From contig NW_021167080.1 in NCBI RefSeq assembly GCF_003711515.1, forward strand, positions 2,770,252 to 2,834,251: a stretch of DNA of 64,000 nucleotides, read 5' to 3'. The DNA is from Sodiomyces alkalinus F11. Taxonomy: Eukaryota > Ascomycota > Sordariomycetes > Glomerellales > Plectosphaerellaceae. Below are positions 23,678 to 34,598 of the stretch, one piece after another (within the stretch, counting starts at the first letter, position 1; every line of letters begins with the position of its first letter). The translations under genes and the position numbers were made by a program. The notes under the pieces were generated by a model. It made no database searches and had not been told where the DNA came from. It worked only from the letters and a program-made list of their open reading frames with translations.

Positions 23678-23898
23678 ATGCCTCGAAAGGGGAAAGGGGA
23701 ACCCGAGCCAAGCCAAAACGGGCACTTGCAGAGAAGTCCATCTGGCTTACATAAGGTGAGATTCGCTGAGCTTATCTTATCTATCGAGTACCCACGAACC
23801 TTTCCAAACTTTTGGTGCATCCAAGAAGACGAGGAACTTTCAGCCGCATTCATGTTCGCCTCTTTAAAGGCAAGCACTTCACTTACATTTCTCTTCAG
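23678..23898 (+). promoter_or_regulatory. Possible mtg2 5' leader with short upstream frame and leader intron
   Basis: An ATG at 23678 opens a 26-codon Lys/Pro-rich frame (MPRKGKGEPEPSQNGHLQ...) that reaches CATAAG followed by GTGAGA at 23756. A pyrimidine-rich acceptor TTTCTCTTCAG ends at 23898. Splicing would stop the short frame at once (ACC TAA) and place the mtg2 ATG 32 bases downstream. Unspliced, the frame ends at 23941 and overlaps the mtg2 start. Either way it would be an upstream frame able to dampen mtg2 translation. This is inference from sequence signals only. Confidence 0.35.
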
Positions 23899-23930
23899 AC
23901 CTAACGCCTTCCCACAATCCCGGAGCCACC

Positions 23931-25757
23931 ATGGCTCCTAGGTGCTCAGGTGGTCATTCCCTATTTCTACCATTCCTTTATCCTCCCTTCTTCCTCGCCA
24001 GGACCCATGTCCTCCTCCCTCAAGCCGCAGCCGAATCCGTCCTCAGAACCCCTTCGCGCCGTCACAGCTCGACTCATGTCGCTCAGGAACCGATATCAAC
24101 TCGCCTTAATCCCGGCCCCGACGACTATGCGGCTCCCAGCTTTGCCGACAAGGCCCAGCTGACCTTATATGCCGGCGGCGGCGGGAACGGCTGCATCTCC
24201 TTCCTGCGAGACCTCTTCCTACCCGAAGGCCCTCCGAACGGCGGCGACGGTGGCCATGGTGGGAACATCTACATCCAAGCCGTACACGGCGAGACGTCGC
24301 TCCACAAGCTCGCCCGTCGACGCTTCGTCAGGGCTGACAGGGGGAAAAACGGCCAGGGCAGTGCCAAGTCCGGTCAACGCGGCGAGGACGTCATCATCAC
24401 CGTCCCCGTCGGTACCGTGCTTCGCGAGCTGAGCCGGGTGGACCCCGTCGCCGAGAATGCCATGCGCCAGCGCGCCGCCTGGTTCGAGAAAAAAATGTGG
24501 AAGGCCAGGAAGCGAGAGCGCGATGCCGAGGCGGCTCGCAGGGAACTCGAAAACCCCGATGCCGAAGATGACGACCACATCACGCCCGAGACCATACGCC
24601 AGCTCAAAGAAGCAGAGGAGGAGGATGACCCGGAGCCCGATGACCCCAACCGCGACAAGTGGCTCGTCTACCCGGGAGCCTCCAAAACCGAAGTCAGGAA
24701 CATCTCGTTCCCCCGCCTGCGCCGCCGCGAACGTCTCTTCCGCCAACCTCCCGCGCCTTTACACCTCGACCTCTCCCGCCCGACCCCGACGCCCATCCTC
24801 CTCGCCGCGGGGGGCATCGGCGGTCTCGGCAACCCGCACTTCGTCTCTCGCGAGCACCCGCGTCCCATCTTCGCCACCAAGGGCGAACGCGCCGTGTCTC
24901 TCGAGATCGAGCTCGAGCTCAAGCTCCTCGCCGACGTCGGCCTCGTCGGCCTCCCCAACGCCGGCAAGAGCACCCTCCTCCGCGCCCTGACCAACTCCCG
25001 GGCCCGCGTCGGCTCCTGGGCCTTCACCACCCTGCAACCCAACATCGGCACCGTCGTCCTCGACTCCTACAAGGGCCGCCCCGTCGTCCGCTCCTACAGG
25101 CGCTACCCCTCCGCCGTCTCGTCCTCCTCCTCGGAGGTCCAGGACGACCAGACCCCCGAGCACCGCACCCGCTTCACCGTCGCCGACATCCCCGGTCTCA
25201 TCGAGGGCGCCCACCTCGACAAGGGCCTGGGCATCGCCTTCCTCCGTCACGTCGAGCGCGCCGGCGTCCTGGCTTTCGTCATCGACCTCTCCGCCGGTGA
25301 CGCCGTCGCCGCCCTCAAGGCCCTCTGGCGCGAGGTCGGCCTCTACGCCCAGATGCGCGAAGACGAGGACCGCGTCCGCGCCGCCGAGGCCAGCATCGAC
25401 TGGGACCTGGATACCAGTGGTGACCGCGACAACAACGCCCATGCCGATTTGGCCCGTGATGACGGCCCTGACATGCTCGTTTACGGCGCCCCTCCTGCCC
25501 CCGAGCGCGTCTCGGGCCTCCACATCGCCGGAAAACCGTGGTTCGTCGTCGCCACCAAGGGCGACCTCCCCGATACCCAGGAGAACTTCCGCGCCCTGCA
25601 GGCCTACCTGGAAGACGTTGGTAAGGGTGCCGAGCCGCACCCGAGCGGCATCGAGGACGCGTGGATCAAGCGTTGCACCGCCATTCCCGTGAGTGCCATC
25701 AACGGCCATGGCGTCGACCGCATCGTCCACTGGACTGTTGGATTATTGGACGACTAG
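23931..25757 (+). CDS. mtg2: Mitochondrial Obg-family GTPase Mtg2
   Basis: Obg-type GTPase that acts in assembly of the large mitochondrial ribosomal subunit at the inner membrane. One open frame of 608 residues starts at an ATG in a near-ideal context (GCCACCATGG). Residues 1-60 are Arg/Ser-rich and hydrophobic, consistent with a mitochondrial presequence. The Gly-rich Obg fold starts near residue 74 (LYAGGGGNGCISFLRD, PNGGDGGHGG) and is split by a charged insertion (about 185-245). The G domain has G1 GLPNAGKST (about 341), G3 DIPGLIEGA (about 418), G4 TKGD (about 541) and G5-like SAINGHG near the end. A possible 60-base in-frame intron at 23942-24001 (polypyrimidine tract, CGCCAG acceptor, weak donor GTGCTC) would shorten the presequence by 20 residues. 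Family assignment is firm. Confidence 0.94.
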   Translation: MAPRCSGGHSLFLPFLYPPFFLARTHVLLPQAAAESVLRTPSRRHSSTHVAQEPISTRLNPGPDDYAAPSFADKAQLTLYAGGGGNGCISFLRDLFLPEGPPNGGDGGHGGNIYIQAVHGETSLHKLARRRFVRADRGKNGQGSAKSGQRGEDVIITVPVGTVLRELSRVDPVAENAMRQRAAWFEKKMWKARKRERDAEAARRELENPDAEDDDHITPETIRQLKEAEEEDDPEPDDPNRDKWLVYPGASKTEVRNISFPRLRRRERLFRQPPAPLHLDLSRPTPTPILLAAGGIGGLGNPHFVSREHPRPIFATKGERAVSLEIELELKLLADVGLVGLPNAGKSTLLRALTNSRARVGSWAFTTLQPNIGTVVLDSYKGRPVVRSYRRYPSAVSSSSSEVQDDQTPEHRTRFTVADIPGLIEGAHLDKGLGIAFLRHVERAGVLAFVIDLSAGDAVAALKALWREVGLYAQMREDEDRVRAAEASIDWDLDTSGDRDNNAHADLARDDGPDMLVYGAPPAPERVSGLHIAGKPWFVVATKGDLPDTQENFRALQAYLEDVGKGAEPHPSGIEDAWIKRCTAIPVSAINGHGVDRIVHWTVGLLDD

Positions 25758-26114
25758 GCGCCGTTGTCTGAACTCCGGACCTTTTGATCTGTAAATCACA
25801 CCTGTATTTATACGATGCCTTGTATATTTTACCCACATTTTCGTTCCAGTATAGAAAAGCAGTAATATAGAAGAAGTTATGATTCACGCGTAACAGCGAT
25901 GATTTTCTATTCTTTTATTCTTTTTTTATTCTTCTTCTTCCCCCAACTGGTAGTGTACATCTAAATCATCTAGCTTGCCATGCAGCTCGAACCGAACACG
26001 TCGCCTGTCCAAGCTCCAGCTCGATGGCCATGTTTGAGCGACGCACTGAGATTGCCACGCCACTTCGCGCTATATCCAGCCTAGGCAAATTCCACCATCT
26101 TCCCCTCGCTCCAT
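25758..26114. other. Short intergenic region between converging genes
   Basis: 3' flanks of mtg2 (+) and trm4 (-). AT-rich with T-runs near 25920; no gene seen. Confidence 0.6.
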
Positions 26115-28834
26115 CTAATCACTGACCATCCCTTCAGGGGTCGGCGCATCCTCGACATCATCAAGCATCGCGGGATCCTCGGCAGCCGTGGTTCCGCCAT
26201 TCTCCTGCTGCGCGTCATTTGACGCGGCCTTCTCTCCGTTCTCCCCAGCTCGTCTCTCCTTCTCATGCTGGTCAATCTTGGCCTGTTTCTCCTTCTGGAG
26301 TGCCCGGTTGATCAGGGGCGTGGTGTCGTTGAAGATGCGGAGCAGCATCGCGGCGCGCTCCTCCTTCGGCAGCATGAGGTTGAGCGAATGGACGCTCTTC
26401 CAGAGCGGGAGCGCCATACGCTCCATGAAGCTCTCCTCGGTGCCGTCGGGCTCTAACCGGAGCACGAGGCAGCCCATGCCGATGTCGCGCACCCGTTCTC
26501 CGATCTCCCCCAGCTGCTCCCACGCGCCGTCCGCGATCTTGGGGAACATTTCGATGAGGAGCTTCCGGAGCGTCTCCCTCTTGCGGAGCCGCACGACGCG
26601 GTTCTCGCCCACGTACCCTTCGATGATGGGCATGCCCTCGGACTGGATCCGCCACCGGCAGACGTCCGCCGAGGGGGCGTCCTGCTTCATGAACATCTTG
26701 ACCCCGCCGTGGACGACCTTCACGCCGCGGCCTTCGTTCTCTACCAAGACGTCCTTCACCAGCTGCGACGTGTAGTAAATGGCCTTGGTGGGGTCGCCGG
26801 CCGCATTCCGGACCATGAAGCGGTCCTGGGGGAACCGAGCGGAGAGGGAGTAGAAGCTTTTGATGTTTTGCAACACCTCGTGGTCCGGACTCAGGTACTT
26901 GAACGGCTCTTCGAATTGGCCGTGCTGATTCCGGCCGGGTCTCGCTTGCGGCTGAGGCTTTGCCTCGCTCTGTTCCGATCCGTTTTCCAACCTGGGTTTC
27001 TTCGGCTCTTGCGATTCGAGCTGGGCGGGCTCTTCGCTCCTTGGTCGTTTCGATCCGTGCGGTGGCGTCGGTTCCTGTTCTCCATCTCCATTTTCATCCA
27101 CCCTTGGTTCACCGGCGCCGGTTTCTGACTCGGAGGCGGCCGCTGGCGCTTGCGCGGCGGTGTCGGGCGTCTCGGCTACGTCGCTGGGCTTGTCCGTCGC
27201 CGGGGAGTCCCTGCTTCCATCCGGTTGGGCGGTACTAGCGGACTTGGGTTCGTCAGGACGAATCTTGACTTCTTCCTTTTTGTGCAAGACAGTGATGAAG
27301 AAGCCGCCAGTGTTCTGCAGGTGAGCGTAGACCCGCATGCACCGTTCGAGGGGCAAATCGGCACCAGCGCTACCCTCGGGCGGAGGGAACATGGTCTCCA
27401 ATAGTTTGCCCGGCATATTCGTGCGCTCTCCGGACTGGAGGAACTCGTTGACTTCCTGCATCGAATTCCAGATCCGGCTGGATCTGTCCATGACATTCCA
27501 TGACTTGAGTCCCGGTCTCCGTTTCAAACCAGGGAGTTCATTACTACAGTCCACGATTTCGACCTTCTCCGGCCCTCCGCACTTGGCAATGGCGGCGGCC
27601 ACGATGGCTTCGTTCTCAACAGGGTTCATGCTGCAGGTCGAGTAGACAACACGGCCTCCCGGTTTGAGCATAGACAGAGCGCGGACAAGGATTCGGATCT
27701 GCGTGGTGTGTAGGCCCAAGGCGCTATTGGGGTTCCAGTCATTCCAGAGGTTGATGTTCTTGCGCAGAGTTCCGTCTCCGGAGCAAGGCACGTCTGCGAG
27801 GATGCGGTCGAACTTGATGTACCTTGGCCTGTCCGGTTTCCCGGGCTCTGAAGGAAGCCTGATCGAAGGATACATGGTCGCATCGTGATTGGTCACAATC
27901 ATGTTGGGGGAGGACAGCCGCTTGAGCTGGTGAACGAGCATGTGACACCTCTTGTAGTCGGCATCATTCGCAATCAGTAGACCCGTAGCACGGCCGTCGT
28001 CGGCGGAGTCGACGTCCTCATCTATCTCAAGCTCCTCTTCGGTCTGCACACCGAGGTCGAGGCCGTCCTCCTTGGCGAAAGCGCGCAGGAATTTCCTGAT
28101 ACGAGCCTCCTCGCCCTGGTGGATCATCTCGAGAAGCTGAGTGGCCTTGCTTCCGGGGCTCGCGCACATGTCCAGGACGGTCATGCCCGGGCGAACGTCC
28201 ATGACCAGGGGCGGGATCATACTGACAACCTCCTGCCTCGAGATGTTGCCAATGCTCGTCTCGGAAACGAGGAACTTCTGGAAGGCGGCGAAGGGCGCAA
28301 ACTTGCGCACGACGTTTTTCGGGGTGGTCATGTCCCAGGCAAGGTCGTTGGGGTACCAGGGTACGGGCTGAGGAGGCTCGACTTTCCGGCCGTCGGCGTG
28401 TTCGATCTTGACGATTTCGGGCATGTACCTCTCCTTCAGCAGATTCCTGACGGCTATGGCGTGACTGTATTGTGCGCCTCGTGTGTCAGCAAAGAGTGCC
28501 CCCTCAAGAATATCAGTGTTATCGCAAAATATGCCTCACGCACCTCTTCGATCCCGCGAACCGAAAGCTATTAGGAAGCTCCCTCCGCAGGGCATCCCAA
28601 AACTGCGCCTTCTCTTCATCGGGGAGTTGGAGAAGGTTGTCGTAGTATTTCTGCAGTTTCTCATGAACCTTTTCGATCTCCGCGTGTGATTTCCAGCTCT
28701 CCGACCGATGTCCGGTATGGCGCGACTGGTTCTTGTTCTGCAATTGGTGTTAGGAGGAGTGGCATTGAAAATTGGTGCCAGTCAATGCGACGGCGCGACG
28801 GACGTACAAAATGTCTCTTCCTTCCGCGACCCAT
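26115..28834 (-). CDS. trm4: tRNA (cytosine-5) methyltransferase Trm4/Ncl1 (NSUN2 family)
   Basis: SAM-dependent RNA methyltransferase that makes m5C in tRNAs (positions 34, 40, 48 and 49 in yeast), normally nuclear. Three exons on the minus strand, 28834-28808, 28737-28544 and 28464-26115, give 856 residues; the first exon encodes only MGRGRKRHF. Donors are GTACGT and GTGCGT, both acceptors CAG. Catalytic core: SAM motif TVLDMCASPGSKATQ (about 169), motif IV DVPCSGDGT with the release Cys at about 301, and motif VI YSTCSMNPVENE with the nucleophile Cys at about 351. An acidic, Pro/Ser-rich insertion (about 475-590) separates the methyltransferase from the conserved C-terminal domain (SRNQHGQFEEPFKYL-like to LRLEPDG). 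An Ala/Glu-rich tail ends the protein. Identification is secure. Confidence 0.95.
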
Positions 28835-31800
28835 GTTGACTTTGACTATGAGTTATGCTTGCTGTGTGTTAAATAACTGGAACCGGCTTTCGAGGAGGTC
28901 TGGGCGACGTCCACGGTGCGGGTTTTGGTTATATCGCGTAAGATGACCACAATCGCAACAAGCTTGCAAGCAGTTACTTTGTAGTGGATGGAGGGGAGAA
29001 AAAGCAGTTGGAAGGTTTTGAGATACCAATTGGAAAGGTGGTCCTGGGGTCCAGCCCCGCCATTTCCTTAATCGGGTGGTGGGGCTGTGCCGCGTGGAAG
29101 GCCGATTACCTAAGCCAGCACCCAATTTTGCATGGGACGGATTGGGGATTCTATCCGGTTCATATGGACCAGCATTATGTAATCATATCTGCCTCGTATT
29201 AGGTAAGGTAGGTAGGTACTTTTAACCGGGTAGAACCCTTTGGTCACTCGCCCGTCGACGTGCGGACGAACCACTCCGTACGGAGTACCTCTCCCAATAC
29301 GGTACTAACACGAACCTACCTCCCCATAATATCAGATTCGAAGACTCCGCGGTCCAGACACAGCGCTTCTTGTTGTTGAGTTTTTCGGTGACCTGAGATA
29401 TTGCTATTGCGTGTAGAGACTTATGCGCTGCAAGAGGAACTTTTCTCTTTCTCAAGCCTGAACCCGCTCTGTTGTCACACAGCACATGTCTAGGACCAGT
29501 CAGAAAGAGGATGAAACCCTGGCGACAGCAGATATCGCAGATGGACCGCTGGCACGTCTGAGATGACATTCTTGGTGTTGTTGGCGTCCAATGGTTAGTC
29601 AGGTCCTGCCGATAAGAGACTAATTCTGGTATTTGAGGGAGGGGGTGGGGAAGGCGCAGGTAAGTCAATCGAACATTGCTTGCCGCTGTTCAAAGCCTGG
29701 GAGGCCGTCGCATTTGTAATCGTTAGGTCAGCTTGGGGCATGCAACCACCTCAAATGCCACAGACGGGGCATTCATTTTTGAATGTTTTGTCTGACAGGA
29801 GCAGGGGCCGAGGGGTCGGGAAATTGGAGAATGTTAACTGCACCATGTGCAGAATCAGATTACACAGAAGAAGAAAAAGTTGACTCTAAACTGTTGAAGA
29901 GGCCAGAACCGATCTAACAGCAATTTCTCCTGCTTCGACGAAGGTAAAACTGGGGGCTAAAATGGAAAGGGTTGAGCTATTGGCTTACATGTCCCGAGCC
30001 GGTAGCGGCTCGGGCCTTTTAAGTCTCGGAGAGGAGTAAACTAGTATCGATTATTTGTATGAGTGAACATGGACTGGGTCGCTGGCTGGAGAGAGATTGG
30101 CCGTGACCAAGTTGAATGGGTTGAAGGTCAGTGAACAGGCCATCATCAATGTATCCATATCAAAAGATGAATGATAACCCAATGGCGGCCATATCAGCCC
30201 TATATACAGACAACTTCACTTCTTCTTCTTCTTTCGTGTTGTTTTCCCTTGATTATTTTTATATGCCAAAGATGTGGGCGTGTAGGTAGATATACGGCAC
30301 ATGGTCGCCCACGTTATTCTCAGCGTGGCAGATGATCATAGCCACACCCATGGTAGGTCGAAGGGGACTACAACGACATACGAGGTAATGAATGATTACG
30401 GGTTATTTCGGAGGACTGAAGCCACCAACTAGCAGCCAGGCCGCTATTCAGAACATTGCGATCCGGGTGATGACCGGTGGGCAGAAACGGAAACTCTCGA
30501 TGCCGTTCATCTTCATCATTTCTATGGAGGACTTGGTAGGTATAAGTCTGATCCTCATCGACCATCGGTCTTTTTAGCAAGAAAAAAAAAAAACGGACAA
30601 GGATGGGATAGTGCCAAGGCGACGCTGAAGCGTCGTAAAATTACAAGATGCATCCATGTGCTGCAGAAGCCTTATCTACCATGCTTAATTTAGGGCTGAC
30701 GTGAGAATGCTCTTTCCCCGTCTCATGGCAGCGGTCATGTTTGAGTGAAGAGCACTGGTCTTGTATCAAACCCTGGCCAGCCGTTGGTTTTGATTGCCTC
30801 CCTGTCGTTAATCACTACCTTAATTACAGAGTACCGCGTACAACGTACGGATGCTCAAACACGCTATGGGCAGCAACATGGGGCGATTGCCGAATCAGGT
30901 CATCAAAGCTCCCCTCTTTGGGTTAGCGAAACGCTAAGCAATTAGGCTATCTTTTAAGGTACTTTTTATAGGAATGCGGGCCACATGGCATCGAACGGGG
31001 CCCAGTTGCACCGCCGCGTCTATTATGTACGAATACCTCACATGTGTGAAGACCAACTAGCTTGGGTACGAACAACGCACACAAGTTAAGCGGCTACCTA
31101 AGGTAGCGATCGCCACACTTGGTCATAGACCGCGCTAGGTATCGGCTGGGCTGCAAAAGAGCAAAAGAGCAAAAGTGCAAAAGGTGGTCGTTGCTGATGC
31201 GGCGATCCTACCCAATTATGTCCTCCGTGTCTCAAAAATGCACAGTAGCCATATGTATGCATCTTTTATGACCCCGTCAGATTTAGCTGCGTCAACGATT
31301 CAAAATAGGAGTCCACTGCTCTAGAAACCACCAATCACCACTGTGGCTTGACATTTTACTCATCCAAGCCCTTGTCATTTCTATTCTTGTACACAAGTCC
31401 AGAAGCCTTGGTCAGCGATTGCACAACGAACTAGACCCTCACAGAACAGGGATGTGGAGAAAGTCGGGGACTGAACTCGGAGGGTGCCGGCCCAATAAAA
31501 TTCAATGCATCCAGTTAGCCAAATTCTCCCTCTCCACGATATCCCCGAGAGCCTCTCCCTGCTAGTGATCCCTCCATGGATCGCGGCCTCCTCCACAATG
31601 TTGGTGGTCATCGAGAGAAGGAAAAACAGAACAGAACGTTACCGTAGTATGCTATATTCTAATGAAACGACCTGGAGGATGATAACATGGAAAGAAGAAA
31701 AGGTTTTTTTTTTTGAACCAAGCACGATAAGGCACATTCTCTCCTCAACAGCCTGGTGAGATGCTGAGCTTGCATTGCATGCATTCGGGGCTTACCACCA

Positions 31801-32194
31801 AGACACTCGCCAAGGTTCACTACTGCAGCCCAAACCACGGAACAGGGGCCACGGGGGATTAACTGACCAGCTCCTTACCAAGCTGTCGTCTGGCCGGGGC
31901 ATCGTCTCTTGGTTCACGGTAGTTTCACCCGCGATCCCGCAGGCCTCATCCCCGTCTACTTCATGGTGGTCCCCGCGATGGCCTTGCAACTCGCCAGAAA
32001 ATGGGTGGGGAGGAGACAGGGGAGAGGGATGCCTCTGGGCTTTATAACTCGGCTCGTCCCTCCGACCAAAGTTCCTCGACATCTCGTGTACGGAATCGTC
32101 AATCCATCTTTACTCTCGCCTCAACAGACCTGGCAGGCCCCGGAATCCGAGTGTTCAAGAGGCCAGACGACGTAAGAACGAACAGACAGACACC
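28835..32194. other. 3.4-kb intergenic region
   Basis: Divergent upstream region of trm4 (-) and the LtrA-like gene (+). I see no supported gene: open frames are short and most start at non-ATG codons. It contains a 14-base palindrome ACTCCGTACGGAGT (29273-29286), AGGTAAGGTAGGTAGGTA (about 29202-29219), TACAACGTA at 30839, and an imperfect GCAAAAGA array near 31152-31182. The 120 bases before 32195 fit a normal leader. Confidence 0.55.
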
Positions 32195-34598
32195 ATGGCC
32201 GTAGTCGAGGAAGACATCCACGACCCGGTTCCGGAGAAGCTTAGGCTCCTCAAGAGCCCGGTCAAGGGGGATGAGAGCAACAACATCGATGCTGCCGTCG
32301 GTCATCTGGGTTATCGCTCCGACCCTGACGATGAGCCTATCTTGATGCGAAATTCCGACTCGACGAATCTCGAAGTCTTCTATGACCTTTTCCTCGCTGT
32401 ATGTTGCCTTGGCCTTGGGTATAGTTGTTGGCTTTGAACCACCGAGGGCCCCCCCACCCCCCCCTTCTTCTTTTCGCTACCGAAGAGCAGCGTGCTAACT
32501 CGAGCGTTCAAAACAGGCCGTAAGAGCATCTCCACCCTAACAGAGGGACGCATTTCGAAATACTAACCTCGTTTGTGCATACCAGTGTTTGAGTTTGTTC
32601 AACCAGAACCAAATGGTCGCGAGTCTAAGTGGTCTTTCCTCCTACGTCGGTTTCTTCTGGTGAGCCTAAACATCCTTGCCCCTGCCTCTCGGCTGATGGC
32701 GATGGAAAGGGAGGACCTCTGCTCACCCCGACCGCTAGCCTTCTTTGGATAACATGGTTCCTCACTGGCATGTACGATGTTCGATTCGTCACCGACTGCA
32801 TCTTTGAGCGCGCCGCCCGCGCCGTGCATCTTGGTGTCTTGGTCGGCTTTACCGTCACCTCGCCCAATTTCGACCCCAACGACCAGCAGCCAGTTGTCTT
32901 CAGAACATTCTGTATGCAGACGAGCCCAACACCGTGAAGATTGCGTGATCTTACTAGGAGGTCGGATAACTGACGCTCTCTCCCGTACAGCTCTCATCCT
33001 TATGGTTTCGCGACTTTGCCTCGCCGTGGAGTACGCCAGCATCATCTTACATGTCCGACAGTACAAGCGCTCCATCCTTCCTCTTGCCGCCATGGTCGGC
33101 CTGAACTTCGCTGCCGCTATGGTGTACCTCGGCATTACGTTCCGCTTCACCGGCGGTAGCAGCCGCGTGTTTTACACCTGGTATGCTCTCGGCGCGGCTG
33201 AGGTGCTGCTGAACCTCGGGCTTTCCATCCGCTTCAAGGTCCTGAGCTTCCAGAGCACTCATCTGATCCGCAGAGCCAGTCTCTTGACTCTTATCATCTT
33301 TGGCGAGGGCGTTGCCGTTGCTTGCGGTGCCATCACCAAGATTGTTAGCGTCGGTCACGATGAGTGGAGTAAGTGGCCGAGTTCCCCTTTTGTTCTCTTG
33401 CGCATTCGCTGACATCGAGTCCTATTTAGCTGGCGGAACCATCGGCGTCGTAGCCGCCAACGTCGCCGCCGTGTACATCGTTTTCATGGTCTACTTCGAC
33501 TGGATGCGTCACCTGCATCTTCCCGTTTGGCGTCAGCTCGCATGGACGATTCTCCATTTCCCTCTCCACTTGACCATGACTCTCTTTATGGAAGGCGCTG
33601 CCCAACTCATTATCTTCTATAAAGGAGCCGAAAACAGCGCCCTGGTGGCTAACAAGTTTATGTCTGTGCTTACCGAAATTGAGTCGTTAGACCAGGTTCA
33701 CGACGTACTGTACAATTTCACCATGGAAATGGTGGAAAGGTACGAACCCAAGTATACCTTCCAGTACACCGACATCGAGAATGCTCTTAATGGTATTGCC
33801 GAAATCGACTGGTCATCCGCCGAGGAAGAGCTCGGCCCTGATCCCACGGAAGACGAGGCTTGGCAGCACGTAGCATTCCAGCAGTTCTTCTTTCACGCTG
33901 TGAACATCTTGTTGACCTTGGACAATGTCGTCTACAATGCCTACGGAGTCGATTTTGTTGCAGCCCAGGCCGAGGAAGCGGCGCTGCCCACGGATCCCAC
34001 AGAACAGGATAACCAGAACTTCCTCGTCGGTGTGAGCGAACGCAACTTCGTCCGGTTCCGCACTCTCTTCCAGTACACCTTCGTCAGCGCCGGCAGCTTC
34101 CTCGGTCTCGCCAACCTTCTGTACTGCATCTCGCGCATCGAGAAATGGAACCGCTGGGCCATCATCCGCACCAGCATCAATTTCCTCATCGCCCTCGGCA
34201 TCGCCCTCGTCACCCTCGTGTCCCAGAACTTCACCCACCTGGAGAATTACCGGTCGACGCCCTATATCCTGCCGACGCTCTTGTTCGCCTACCTCATCGT
34301 CATCACCATGAACCACCTGCGGGGCCTGCAACCCATCTTTGGCTTCCCCCAGTTCAGCTTCCTCGCCAAGAAGAAAAGCCACGATACCGAGTACGTCCAG
34401 CAGCAGACCGAACTCATGACTACCAAGTACGACCCTGGCGAGCAGAACGATCCCGCCGCCGCCGCGTATCAATATCCGTCTCAACAGTATGCGCCATCGA
34501 CAGATTCCGCGCCGGGACGCACCCCAGCCGGTCAGCAGCAAGGGCCGCAGGGTCAGTTTTACGAATACTCCGGCGAGGTGGGATATCGTCCTGTGTAA
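32195..34598 (+). CDS. Fungal LtrA-domain multipass membrane protein
   Basis: Membrane protein of the low-temperature-requirement A (LtrA) family, whose biochemical role is unknown. I assign six exons: 32195-32398, 32517-32519, 32586-32659, 32739-32911, 32991-33368 and 33430-34598, 666 residues in all. Donors are GTATGT, GTAAGA, GTGAGC, GTATGC and GTAAGT. Residues 1-60 are hydrophilic, ending at the LtrA entry motif NLEVFYDLFLA. Helices follow around SSYVGFFCLLWITWFLTG, AVHLGVLVGFTV and SLLTLIIFGEGVAV, with conserved TGMYDVRFVTD and FDPNDQ. A long loop (about 350-440) precedes the last four helices, and the C-terminus is Gln/Pro-rich. The second exon is only GCC (see separate entry). The remaining exon borders are supported by frame and family pattern. 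Confidence 0.86.
32517..32519 (+). other. Three-base microexon (GCC, Ala) in the LtrA-like gene
   Basis: Between exon 1 (ending FLA at 32398) and the next long exon (CLSLFNQNQ at 32586) lie two complete intron signatures. The first runs GTATGT, branch GCTAACT (about 32493), then AACAG. The second runs GTAAGA, branch ACTAACC (about 32561), then ACCAG. Only GCC lies between them. Including it gives FLAAC, matching the FFAAN-type spacing I remember for fungal LtrA proteins; skipping it deletes one Ala in frame. Confidence 0.65.

Larger units (their letters stand above)
21356..23930. other. 2.6-kb divergent intergenic region dense in simple repeats
   Basis: Shared upstream region of the Cys-motif gene (-) and mtg2 (+). 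Short tandem repeats are frequent: GACGA units at 21385-21405, TAGTGCG units at 21801-21830, GAATGTGC units at 22721-22759, a GTGGGTTTCGTT pair at 22761-22786, six GTCTT units at 23061-23090, and GGAGTC then GACTGC units at 23290-23335. A G-quadruplex-like stretch is listed separately. Long minus-strand frames here (for example 22295-21348) are low-complexity artefacts. A plus-strand stretch at 22840-22946 reads as an amphipathic helix but has no start or clear exon borders. Confidence 0.55.

Noticed and set aside
24759..25730. 323-codon frame antisense to mtg2
   Set aside because: Shadow of a strongly GC-biased coding strand; the Obg motifs are on the plus strand.
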